Assembly (NCBI RefSeq): GCF_014698845.1
Contig: NZ_JACJTV010000016.1
Span: 54,978 to 118,977, forward strand
Direction: 5' to 3'
Length of the DNA stretch: 64,000 nt
Source of the DNA: Coleofasciculus sp. FACHB-1120
Lineage (GTDB): Bacteria; Cyanobacteriota; Cyanobacteriia; Cyanobacteriales; FACHB-T130
This document shows positions 34,518 to 42,920 of this stretch, piece by piece. A model generated the notes under the pieces. It had not been told where the DNA came from. It made no database searches and saw only the letters and a list, made by a program, of their open reading frames with translations. Both the position numbers and the translations under genes were made by a program. Position 1 is the stretch's first letter; every line of letters begins with the position of its first letter.

Positions 34518-36926
34518 ATGATGAGAGAACCCAAGCAGGGGCAAATCCAAATTCAGCAACTATTGTGGCGTTGGGGAAGAAACCAGAAATTTCGCGGATT
34601 CTTAGCGTTGGTGTTGCTGGGATTGAGCGTGCGATCGCTTCCTTATCTGGCACCCGTTCGCGCCAAAGATATTGCCCAGGATACGCAAGCGATAGAATTT
34701 AGCGATCGCAATGGACTTCCTTTAGGAAGGTTGCTGACCCGCGACCAAGAGCATACCGCTGTGGTGCCGCTGAATCAAGTTTCGCCCCACTTTATCAACG
34801 CGATTCTAGCTGCTGAAGATGGCTCATATTATCATCACGGGGCGCTGGATCTGAAAGCTGTAGCGCGATCGCTTAAAGATTCCATCCAGGCAAGAAGAGT
34901 TACCTCTGGTGCGTCTACGATTACGATGCAACTGGCGCGGATGTTAGACCCCGTTCCCCGCACCTTACCGGGCAAGTTGCGTGAAATTTGGCTATCTTGG
35001 CGCATCGCAGCAGGTATGAATAAAGATGCAATCCTCTCTTCCTATATCAATCGCCTGCCAATGGGGGGGAATATCTATGGCTTAGAAGCCGCTTCTCGTA
35101 ACTATTTCGATATTCCTGCCAGCGAACTCAATCTTGCCCAAGCGAGTCTTCTCGCCGCCGTTCCGAATAATCCCACTTATTTCAATCCCTACGATCATTG
35201 GAAACGCCTCAAAAAGCGGCAGATTTATGTCCTGAATCGCATGGTTGAAGATGGTTATATTACTCGCACGCAAGCAGATCGAGCCTATAAAGAAGAGATT
35301 TCCCTAGCACCGAGACAACAGGGAATTATTGCCGCCCCTCATTTTTTATTTTGGGTATCTAATCAACTATCTAATTCTTCAATTCAAAATCCAAAATCTT
35401 CTAGCACCCTACAAAACGCTATCCCGAATCGGATGTCCCAGATCCGCACCAGTATCGATCGCCCTTTGCAGCAATTTGTGGAAGCGCAAGTGCAGCAAGT
35501 GATTCGTACCCTCACCCCCAATAATGTCCATCACGCAGCTGCCTTAGTCATTGACAACCACACGGGGGAAGTTTTGGCTTATGTGGGTTCTCCCGATTAC
35601 TTTAATGAACCCCAACTCGGTCGCAACGACGGGGTACAGGCATTGCGCCAACCCGGTTCTACCTTGAAGCCTTTTTTATATGAATTTGCCCTACAAAATC
35701 GCACAATTCGTCCGAATACTATCTTGGCGGATGTGCCAACTCATTACGCGATTCCCGGTGCAAAACTCTATAGTCCTACAGACTATGATGAAACTTTTTT
35801 AGGGCCAGTACGAGTTCGCGTCGCTTTAGCAAATTCCCTGAATGTTCCGGCGGTGCGGGTATTAGAAAAAGTCGGTGTGCAAAATTTTCTAAATCATCTG
35901 CATCAATTAGGGTTTGAGCATTTGAATCGGTCGCCCGAACATTACGGATTGGGGTTAATTTTGGGTAGCGGTGAAGTCAGTTTATGGGAGTTGACGAGGG
36001 CGTATGTTACTTTAGCAAGACGTGGAGAAGCCACACCGCTAGTCACCACATTCTCCAACCCGCCATCTGCCAACCGCAAACCTTCCAAGCTGCAACCTTC
36101 TAACCCTTCCACCTGGGGATTGATTGCGGATATGTTGAGCGATCGCCATGCTCGTGCGAGTGCCTTTGGGGTAGACTCGGTGCTAGCTTTACCATTCCCC
36201 GCAGCAGTTAAAACAGGCACTTCCTCGGATTTTCGAGATACTTGGACGGTTGGATTTACCACCGACTACACCGTAGCCGTTTGGGTGGGCAATTTTAACG
36301 GCGATCCTATGCGGCAGGTTTCGGGGGTGACAGGTGCAGCACCCCTCTGGAATCGCATCATGTTACACCTCCATCAGAATCGAGAACCCGCCACCTTTCC
36401 CCCTCCAGAAAATCTCGTGCAACGCCCAATCTGTGTGATTTCTGGCTTACGCCCTACCCCAGATTGCCCCTCAGTAGTGCAAGAATATTTTTACGCAGAA
36501 GATATTAGCGATTATGAGCGTCAGTCAGGTACTGCGAAGTTGCCTCCAGAGTACGATGAGTGGTTAGCAAGGCAGCATCAACCAAGTTTTGTCTCTAGTG
36601 GCGTTAAGATTTTGTCTCCTCACAATGGCGATGTTTTCTTGTTGCACCCAAGTGAAAAAACGAATCCCAAAGGTACAGAGAATGCACAGACAGAAATGCA
36701 GCAACTAGAGTTTAAAGTAGCTGGAACGCTCAGCCAGTCTGTAGAGTGGTGGTTAAATGGCGAAAAGCTGGCAACGCAACCATCGAATTCGCTATTTTGG
36801 TCGCTGCGCCCCGGTCAGTGGACTTTGCAAGTCAAAAGTGGGGAAATGACTGATACGGTAAGTTTCCAAGTGCAGTTGGCAAAATATCGGCAGACACGCC
36901 GGGGTTTCTCGCTCAAGTCAAATTAA
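34518..36926 (+). CDS. pbpC: Penicillin-binding protein 1C
   Basis: An 802-residue bifunctional cell-wall synthase anchored by an N-terminal signal anchor. Start ATG 34518 or 34521, with AAAGGG close upstream. GT51 transglycosylase: AAEDGSYYHHGALD (catalytic Glu) near residue 95 and TSGASTITMQLARML near 130. Transpeptidase: RQPGSTLKPF (SxxK) near 380, LANSLNVPA (SxN) near 438, and VKTGTSSDFRD (KTG) near 562. The C-terminal BiPBP_C beta domain follows. Two low-complexity stretches, about residues 283-300 (SSIQNPKSSSTLQNA) and 513-533 (PPSANRKPSKLQPSNPSTW), look like in-frame expansions of the intergenic heptamer repeat. PBP1C associates with alpha-2-macroglobulin in other bacteria; that gene is 2.9 kb away on the other strand. 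Confidence 0.93.
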   Translation: MMREPKQGQIQIQQLLWRWGRNQKFRGFLALVLLGLSVRSLPYLAPVRAKDIAQDTQAIEFSDRNGLPLGRLLTRDQEHTAVVPLNQVSPHFINAILAAEDGSYYHHGALDLKAVARSLKDSIQARRVTSGASTITMQLARMLDPVPRTLPGKLREIWLSWRIAAGMNKDAILSSYINRLPMGGNIYGLEAASRNYFDIPASELNLAQASLLAAVPNNPTYFNPYDHWKRLKKRQIYVLNRMVEDGYITRTQADRAYKEEISLAPRQQGIIAAPHFLFWVSNQLSNSSIQNPKSSSTLQNAIPNRMSQIRTSIDRPLQQFVEAQVQQVIRTLTPNNVHHAAALVIDNHTGEVLAYVGSPDYFNEPQLGRNDGVQALRQPGSTLKPFLYEFALQNRTIRPNTILADVPTHYAIPGAKLYSPTDYDETFLGPVRVRVALANSLNVPAVRVLEKVGVQNFLNHLHQLGFEHLNRSPEHYGLGLILGSGEVSLWELTRAYVTLARRGEATPLVTTFSNPPSANRKPSKLQPSNPSTWGLIADMLSDRHARASAFGVDSVLALPFPAAVKTGTSSDFRDTWTVGFTTDYTVAVWVGNFNGDPMRQVSGVTGAAPLWNRIMLHLHQNREPATFPPPENLVQRPICVISGLRPTPDCPSVVQEYFYAEDISDYERQSGTAKLPPEYDEWLARQHQPSFVSSGVKILSPHNGDVFLLHPSEKTNPKGTENAQTEMQQLEFKVAGTLSQSVEWWLNGEKLATQPSNSLFWSLRPGQWTLQVKSGEMTDTVSFQVQLAKYRQTRRGFSLKSN

Positions 36927-37530
36927 ACCGTAGTATTAACTGGGTGCTTCGGATGCCTTTCCCTCAAACACATCGTTAAGGATTGCCAGTCCTTGTATTA
37001 CACGCAGTAGCTAATCCTCTGACAACTTGACAAACATTTGGGCAATTTTGGCATGAGTTGTCTGGCGGAGTTGCTGAAGATATTCAAATCTAGCCTGAGT
37101 CAGTTTTAGGTAGGGCTTATGCACGTCAACACGCTGTAGGGGCTTTTTGATTGCCATGTCCCTACGATAGAATCAGGCATTCACTAATTAACTGCGTAAG
37201 TCCTGTTAGGGAAAGGATCTAGCGCTAAATCACCCGCAGGGCATTAGTCATAGCAAGTTTGATTGATTAGTCGTAATCTCAATCGACTTTGAAGAATACA
37301 AAATTTTTTGGTGCAATCTTGCAAAATTATGCGACGCCCGCCATTGACACCCTTGTTGTAACAGGTAGAAGATAGGGGCGATCGCTTCCCCCAGATTAAC
37401 TATGCGCTTAAGTTTTTCTTTATAAGAGTTTGTAACTGTGATAGCATTTATTCTGTTTTTTCCCTAAACAATTAGTGGAATCAAAATCCAGCGCTTTTAC
37501 ACTAGCGCTTTTACACTTAGGAGGATCGAA
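36927..37530. other. Intergenic region with repeat fragment
   Basis: About 600 bases with no gene. A fragment of the dispersed GGGACATG element (ATTGCCATGTCCCTAC) is at 37150-37165. AGCGCTTTTACACT occurs twice in tandem near 37490-37517, just ahead of the ribosome site of the next gene. No conserved frame is evident in the rest. Confidence 0.4.
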
Positions 37531-37968
37531 ATGGCACTTAGCGACCAGCTCTTGAACCCAAACAAAAAGGCTGAAGTTGTAGATGACTTCTGCAAATTGA
37601 TCGATGAGGAGGTCGCTTCCAAGTCAGGTATATCTGGTCTTGCTATAAAGGCAGGCTACAGCGCGGTCAAGGGTATAAAGCCAGGGTACATTGGCTACGC
37701 CGTCGAGCAGTTCCTGCCAGGATTGTGTACAGCACTCGATCCCATTTGGAGCGAGAGTGTCCAGAAAGGAGATCCAGTCACGCACTTCGTTGCCAGCCGC
37801 TCTCCCGCCGCAGATGCTATCCTGAGCGTTACCGATGCCAGGATGGAGAGCGTCAGAAGCAGCCTCGCGTTGGGTACCTATAAAAAATTGCGCGGCTCGG
37901 CTAAGAAAAACGTGGAGGAAGGGATACCGGGATTGGCTAAGCTTCTCAAAAAACACACCTTGGTCTGA
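37531..37968 (+). CDS. Conserved hypothetical protein, possibly DUF6918
   Basis: A 145-residue soluble protein with a strong ribosome site (AGGAGG 6 bases before the ATG). The N-terminus MALSDQLLNPNKKAEVVDDF and the pattern of a long helix, a Gly-rich middle (KGIKPGYIGYAVEQFLPG) and a basic C-terminus (KKLRGSAKKNVEEGIPGLAKLLKKH) resemble a bacterial family I think is listed as DUF6918; I am not certain of the label. Function unknown. The gene has no HIP1 palindrome and is isolated, transcribed alone. Confidence 0.7.
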   Translation: MALSDQLLNPNKKAEVVDDFCKLIDEEVASKSGISGLAIKAGYSAVKGIKPGYIGYAVEQFLPGLCTALDPIWSESVQKGDPVTHFVASRSPAADAILSVTDARMESVRSSLALGTYKKLRGSAKKNVEEGIPGLAKLLKKHTLV

Positions 37969-38083
37969 ACGAGAAGGGAAGGTTCACACTCTGGTGCGGG
38001 TGGCTGTCCAAACAAGAGTGTGGAGTACGGTAGAGCTGTTCAACCCGATGCCCCTACTTACAAAATAAGCCGTTCTCTTCGTA

Positions 38084-38584
38084 TCAGCCTAATTCAATCA
38101 GCATTTCTATCGTACTGAGCCGAAAGCCACAGGAAGAGAATAATCGCCTCGCCGCCTCGTTAGCAACAGTCGTATCGAGGCGAATTTGTTTGACTCCAAT
38201 TGAGTTAAAGCGTTCAATCGCTCGCATCACCATCGCCTTCGCAATTCCAGCTTGGCGATATTCCTCTTCAACCCAGAGGTCGTGAATAAAAGCATATTCC
38301 TGTAAACGGTAAATGGGGATTTCCCGTTCTACCGTCGCTACCAGAAACGCCACCACTTGCTTATTTTCAGCCTCAGCGACTAGGAAGATATTGCGATCGC
38401 GTTGCGGTGGCGCATCCAGCGATGCACTAGACGCCATCCTACCCAACCACTTCTCATAACGCAACTCTGGATTCGGCAAGAATCCATACTTTGCCGAATC
38501 CCAAGCTTCATGCAAGGCACAAATCTTGGCAACCATTGGGAGGACAGATGGCACGTCAGCCGGTGTAGCAGAACGAATAAGCAT
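38084..38584 (-). CDS. GNAT-family N-acetyltransferase
   Basis: A 166-residue acetyltransferase. The N-terminus MLIRSATPADVPSVLPMV is the typical GNAT start. The acetyl-CoA-binding A motif is near residues 108-128: VEEEYRQAGIAKAMVMRAIERF, here a variant (QxGIAK) of the R/Q-x-x-G-x-G/A loop. The C-terminal IRLDTTVANEAARRLFSSCGFR gives the final strand-helix. It acetylates an unknown amine or protein in the cytoplasm. It is monocistronic and convergent with the gene before it; repeat-rich sequence separates it from selO. Confidence 0.88.
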   Translation of the reverse strand: MLIRSATPADVPSVLPMVAKICALHEAWDSAKYGFLPNPELRYEKWLGRMASSASLDAPPQRDRNIFLVAEAENKQVVAFLVATVEREIPIYRLQEYAFIHDLWVEEEYRQAGIAKAMVMRAIERFNSIGVKQIRLDTTVANEAARRLFSSCGFRLSTIEMLIELG

Positions 38585-38837
38585 ATTTCAGTCTTTTGAT
38601 GCTGAAACTGTATACTTGCTTATCCGTAGCATAGAAATGAAACATCTGGCAAAGATGCGCGCACTTCGTGCCGCTTCGCTAACAGACTAAAGTCTGGCGC
38701 TATACAAACAAAGACTGCCTACGCAATCTTTATAATGTTTGTTTCAGTCCGCGCAGGCAAACTACCCTTTGGGAAGCCGCGATCGCATCTACGTTTGTAT
38801 AGGCACGAATTACATTCATTGGGTATTTTAGTAACTT
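38585..38837. repeat. Repeat-rich spacer upstream of selO
   Basis: Includes the palindrome AGACTAAAGTCT (38684-38695) and a pair of matching arms, ACAAACAAAGACTGCC against GTTTGTTTCAGTC further on. Both are typical of cyanobacterial interspersed repeats. CGCACTTCGTGCCGC (38660-38674) recurs exactly at 63333-63347. No gene. Confidence 0.5.
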
Positions 38838-40289
38838 ATGACTCCTGAAAAGTTTTCCAATCCATTTTTAACTCTCAATTATGAGTCTGCCTTAGAAGCC
38901 TTAGGCGATGATTATTTTGATCGAGTAGCAGCGGCAGACTTTCCTAAATATATTCTGCGCTTTCGCAACGATGAATTATTACCAATATTGGGACTGAAAC
39001 CAGACGCGGTGACAGACGATGATTTTATCGAAGCGTTTGGGATGTTTCAAGGAGTCAAACCGTTCTTAGCTTTGCGTTATCACGGCTATCAGTTTGGAGA
39101 ATATAACTCTCGATTAGGCGATGGCAGAGGATTCCTCTACGGACAAGTGCGCGGTACGGATGGAGAACTTTATGATTTTGGGACGAAAGGGTCTGGTACG
39201 ACTCCGTATTCTAGAGGAGGCGATGGTAGACTCACGCTTAAAGGTGGCGTCAGAGAAGTTTTAGCTGCTGAAGCGCTTCACTATTTAGGAGTTCGTACTT
39301 CCCGCTGTTTATCGATGATTGAAACGGGAGAAGGACTCTGGAGAGGCGATGAACCTTCTCCAACAAGATCCTCGGTAATGATTCGTTTCAGCCGTTCCCA
39401 CATTCGTTTTGGAACATTTGAGCGGTTGCACTTTTTTGGGCGCAAGGATTTAATCGAAAAGCTGTTAGACCATGTAATTGAACAATACTATCCTCACCTC
39501 AAAGATAAGCAAGACCGATACATTCTGTTTTATGCAGAATTAGTTAAGCGGGTTGCAGAACTTGTTGCTCAATGGATGTCAGTTGGGTTTTGCCATGCGG
39601 TTTTAAACACCGATAATATGTCAATTACTGGGGAAAGTTTCGACTATGGTCCCTACGCTTTTATTAACACCTACGATCCCAAATTTACTGCTGCCTACTT
39701 TGACTATTACGGACGCTACAGCTACAGCAATCAACCAGGGATTTGCCAGCTCAATTTAGAAATGCTCCAACAACCTTTATCCGCGGTTATTCCTATGGCA
39801 GAGATGGAAGTTGCTCTATCCCAATTTGCCGAGCATTATAACCGAACTTACACCGCGCGGATGATTGGTAAACTGGGATTCGAGAATCTGCCCAATTTAG
39901 CCGCAGAAGAATTAGTGATGCAAACCCTGAAACTGCTGGTAGAAACACAAGTAAGCTATCACGGTTTCTTTTGGGAAGTAACAAATCAGTTTGACCGCAA
40001 TTGGCGTGACGATGCGAGAAATATTCTGAAAGCAGATGAATTTTTGAATGCGCCTGAGGCTACCGCATTATTGGAAGATTGGAGAAATATATTTTTACAA
40101 ACTTTACTCAGTTTCCCAGACAGCGAGCTGGATAATATAGCGAATCGGTTGCGTCATCATAATCCCGAAACGGTGTTAGTTAGACCAGAAATAGAAGCGG
40201 TTTGGGAGAAAATTGACCAAGAAGATAACTGGACACCGTTTTATGAATTGGTTGAACGGCTGAGATTTCACAAGAATGCGATCGCTTAA
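38838..40289 (+). CDS. selO: Protein adenylyltransferase SelO (YdiU family)
   Basis: A 483-residue pseudokinase-fold enzyme that AMPylates Ser/Thr/Tyr of target proteins, with a proposed role in redox stress. Landmarks: [22 protein letters not shown] near residue 75, [17 protein letters not shown] near 115 (nucleotide loop with the Lys), [20 protein letters not shown] near 137, and [16 protein letters not shown] near 253 (catalytic Asn/Asp). [12 protein letters not shown] is near 270. Overall length and motif order match bacterial SelO. I see no C-terminal selenocysteine or Cys motif. It is a single gene, downstream of a repeat-rich spacer. Confidence 0.93.
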   Translation: MTPEKFSNPFLTLNYESALEALGDDYFDRVAAADFPKYILRFRNDELLPILGLKPDAVTDDDFIEAFGMFQGVKPFLALRYHGYQFGEYNSRLGDGRGFLYGQVRGTDGELYDFGTKGSGTTPYSRGGDGRLTLKGGVREVLAAEALHYLGVRTSRCLSMIETGEGLWRGDEPSPTRSSVMIRFSRSHIRFGTFERLHFFGRKDLIEKLLDHVIEQYYPHLKDKQDRYILFYAELVKRVAELVAQWMSVGFCHAVLNTDNMSITGESFDYGPYAFINTYDPKFTAAYFDYYGRYSYSNQPGICQLNLEMLQQPLSAVIPMAEMEVALSQFAEHYNRTYTARMIGKLGFENLPNLAAEELVMQTLKLLVETQVSYHGFFWEVTNQFDRNWRDDARNILKADEFLNAPEATALLEDWRNIFLQTLLSFPDSELDNIANRLRHHNPETVLVRPEIEAVWEKIDQEDNWTPFYELVERLRFHKNAIA

Positions 40290-40476
40290 TTCCTAATCCA
40301 GTTCACTTAAAGCTAGAAATCCAAAACCTGCTTAGGTTCGGTACTTGGAACCAAATCCAACTTATAAGTGTTTACGGGGAGGCTTAGCGTGGGGTTCTGA
40401 ATGGCAATTAAGACAAGTAATGTTTTTGCAAAAACAAGATGCAGCCGTTTCTAAATTCTTGATAAAACGATAAAAA

Positions 40477-40499
40477 TAGAGATGTTGTCAATATCTCTA
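40477..40499 (-). terminator. Terminator of the plastoquinol oxidase gene
   Basis: TAGAGAT (40477-40483) pairs with ATCTCTA (40493-40499) with a 9-base loop; on the minus strand the stem is followed by TTTTTAT. It lies 25 bases past the oxidase stop codon. Confidence 0.7.
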
Positions 40500-40523
40500 C
40501 TTTTATTGTTTTATTAGCGAATT

Positions 40524-41225
40524 CTATTGAATAGCAACAGACTTAACTTCTTCACCTGGGACGAGAAGCGCTGTACCAACTTCTATAGTATGCGGACTCT
40601 TGAAGGTTAATTGAGCATCAGACTTCTGGCAAGCTACCATCGTCTTGACGTGTTCGGCTTCGTCATCCCGAATGTTTACAAACACATCGTAGAGGTTGTT
40701 GATGGCGGGACGGCGTTCTTCCGGAACTCGTCCGGTTTGAAATTCATCGAACATATACAAATCGCCGTCTCGATAGTAATTGATAGCAATTTGTGGTGCA
40801 GATGTAGCTTTTAACTCTGCTTCATTTTCTTGCAAAAAAGTCTCGTAAGTATGATAAGCGTGTCCTTCCACTAATTCCATGAAGTGATAGGCAGAGCTGG
40901 GACTGATGATATAGAGAAAAACGACAACCCAGTAATAAACTAAAGCAGTATGTTGTGCTAAAAATCTATCAAACCAATTTTTATTGCCTCCTAAAGATTC
41001 CATAATCAGGAGGTGGTGGAGTTCGTTCCAAGATTCAGCAAAGTGAACTTTCAACCAATCCGCTCTGCGCCACATTCCGATTGTTTCGTAAAGATGTAAA
41101 ACAGATAAGTAGGCAAAATAAGGGACACGAGCAACTGTTTCTAGTACGTAAAAACGAGGATAGGGGCGATTGCGGTAAATTGTGTTGATAACAAACACTA
41201 ATACGCCGACAAGTAATCGAATCAT
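40524..41225 (-). CDS. Plastoquinol terminal oxidase (PTOX/alternative oxidase)
   Basis: A 233-residue di-iron membrane oxidase that passes electrons from plastoquinol to oxygen without pumping protons, relieving an over-reduced photosynthetic chain. Iron-ligand motifs of the AOX/IMMUTANS family are all present: VLETVARVPYF (Glu29), SWNELHHLLIMES (Glu68 and His71), VEGHAYHTYETF (Glu near 119), and DDEAEHVKTM (Glu and His near 190-193). The first 15 residues are a hydrophobic stretch and another (YYWVVVFLYII) lies near 95-110, consistent with interfacial membrane binding. It has its own terminator and is divergent from an HxlR-type regulator gene 285 bases away, which may control it. Confidence 0.93.
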   Translation of the reverse strand: MIRLLVGVLVFVINTIYRNRPYPRFYVLETVARVPYFAYLSVLHLYETIGMWRRADWLKVHFAESWNELHHLLIMESLGGNKNWFDRFLAQHTALVYYWVVVFLYIISPSSAYHFMELVEGHAYHTYETFLQENEAELKATSAPQIAINYYRDGDLYMFDEFQTGRVPEERRPAINNLYDVFVNIRDDEAEHVKTMVACQKSDAQLTFKSPHTIEVGTALLVPGEEVKSVAIQ

Positions 41226-41509
41226 TGGTAAAACCCCAGCTATTTTTTTATTAAGACCCTATGTGGGAAGGAAGGTTGTTTGTTCCTTCTATTTGCATCC
41301 TACTCAACTCCTAAAAATAGAAAATCCGTAAATCTGACAGTAACCGGAAGGACACTATAGTTACCAAAAGTAAAAGATTAACCTGCTGCAACCTGTCCAG
41401 CGCTTTATTAAGAAAGATTAAAATATTTGGCGAGAGCTAACTTCAGCGTTCCTCCCTTCAGAAGATTGGTCAGAATAAGCAAAGAAGAGAGCGATATCTA
41501 GAGGCATCA

Positions 41510-41872
41510 ATGCTTAACAGCAGCCAGTGCATAGAGACAAAGTGCCCAATTCAGTTCACAGTTGACTTAATCGGCAGTAAATGGTCGATTCTGATTCTCA
41601 GAGAGTTGTTTGCCAGCGATCGCCGTACCCACGAGTTCCTAGAAGCATTGCCTGGAATTAGCACCAAAACGCTGATGATACGGCTCAGAGAACTAGAAGA
41701 GTATGGTTTAATAGAACGCCGAGTCTACGCAGAAATTCCTCCCCGCGTAGAGTATTCGCTTACCCAGAAGGGGCGAGAAATTCAACCCGTGATGACAGCG
41801 CTGAAGCAGGTGGGAGAACGATGGCTCAACCGAGATGCTTGTGTTTGTCCTCTTGATGGGATAGCTTTCTAG
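41510..41872 (+). CDS. HxlR-family winged-helix regulator
   Basis: A 120-residue DNA-binding regulator of the HxlR (YodB/MarR-like) type. The core GSKWSILILRELF near residue 23 and TLMIRLRELEEYGLIERRV near residues 53-72 give the winged helix. Two Cys flank the N-terminus (CIETKC, Cys7 and Cys12) and two are near the end (CVC, Cys111 and Cys113). Cys residues in this family often sense redox stress or electrophiles. It sits divergent to the quinol oxidase and 43 bases upstream of the Kir channel in the same direction. I infer control of one or both neighbours; the target site is not known. Confidence 0.9.
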   Translation: MLNSSQCIETKCPIQFTVDLIGSKWSILILRELFASDRRTHEFLEALPGISTKTLMIRLRELEEYGLIERRVYAEIPPRVEYSLTQKGREIQPVMTALKQVGERWLNRDACVCPLDGIAF

Positions 41873-41915
41873 GAAAGGTTGCCTGCGTGAGGCCGATTCC
41901 TAATAACAACAATCT

Positions 41916-42821
41916 ATGGGCAAAAGATATCGTTCGCCCTCATTAACACGCTTTATCAGCCAAGATGGGCAGTTGAACATCGTGCGGCGAGGGGTATCAG
42001 GATTTCATCGGGGCGATCTGTATCATTTGCTGCTTACCCTTTCCTGGGGATGGTTCTTAGCACTGTTCAGTGTGTTGTATTTAGTCTCCAACGCGGTGTT
42101 TGCTCTCATTTATCTAGCCGGAGGAGATTGCATCCAAAACGCTCGCCCAGGTTCCTTCATTGATGCCTTCTTCTTTAGCGTCCAAACAATGGCGACCATC
42201 GGCTACGGCGCGATGTATCCGCGCACGCCTTACGCGAATGCGGTGGTGACAGTCGAAGCGCTGGCGGGTCTTTTCGGAGTGGCAATGGCGACTGGACTGG
42301 CGTTTGCGCGGTTCTCCGTGCCAACGGCGAGGGTGATTTTCAGTCGCGTGGCAGCGATCGCTCCCTATGATGGGGTGCCGACTCTGATGTTTCGGACGGC
42401 TAACCAGCGCCGCGACGTAATTGTAGAAGCGCAGATCCGGGTGACTTTAGTTCGCAACGAAGTCAACCGAGAGGGAGAATTCATGCGCCGGTTTTACGAT
42501 CTCAAATTGGTTCGCAGTCATACATCTATGTTCGCATTGAGCTGGACCGTGATGCATCAGATTGACGAGACGAGTCCGCTTTATGGGGCTACAGTGGACT
42601 CCCTGGCTGAGTCGGAAAGTGAGATCGTCGTGATGCTGACTGGGTTAGACGAAATCGTTTCACAGACGATCCATGCCCGTCACTCCTTTGCCACGTCAGA
42701 TATCCTGTGGAATATGCGTTTTGTGGATATCTTATCGAGGATGCCAGACGGGCGGCGTTCGATTGACTATACCCGCTTTCATGACGTGATGCCGATAGAA
42801 TCGGTCAGGGGTAATAAATAA
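41916..42821 (+). CDS. KirBac-type inward-rectifier potassium channel
   Basis: A 301-residue channel. It has an N-terminal slide-helix region (RGDLYHLLLTLSWGWFLALF), two transmembrane helices around the selectivity filter TIGYG (residues 94-98), then a cytoplasmic beta-rich domain with VPTLMFRTANQRRDVIVEAQIRVTL near 150-175 and HARHSFATSDILWN near 245. This is the Kir/KirBac fold, which passes K+ and gates through ligand or lipid binding to the cytoplasmic domain. Position 43 bases after the HxlR-type regulator suggests a two-gene unit. Regulation by redox is only a possibility from that context. Confidence 0.93.
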   Translation: MGKRYRSPSLTRFISQDGQLNIVRRGVSGFHRGDLYHLLLTLSWGWFLALFSVLYLVSNAVFALIYLAGGDCIQNARPGSFIDAFFFSVQTMATIGYGAMYPRTPYANAVVTVEALAGLFGVAMATGLAFARFSVPTARVIFSRVAAIAPYDGVPTLMFRTANQRRDVIVEAQIRVTLVRNEVNREGEFMRRFYDLKLVRSHTSMFALSWTVMHQIDETSPLYGATVDSLAESESEIVVMLTGLDEIVSQTIHARHSFATSDILWNMRFVDILSRMPDGRRSIDYTRFHDVMPIESVRGNK

Positions 42822-42920
42822 TTGGAAAAAGATAGTTTTACTTTAGCCTCAGTTAAACGAATCCTATTTGAGACCGAGACTCAGGTAGTTTAACAATAGT
42901 TTTTTTCCTTAAATTTGATA

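Noticed and set aside
34360..34653. 97-codon minus-strand frame
   Set aside because: It overlaps the start of pbpC and lacks a ribosome site; HIP1 sites supply much of the frame.
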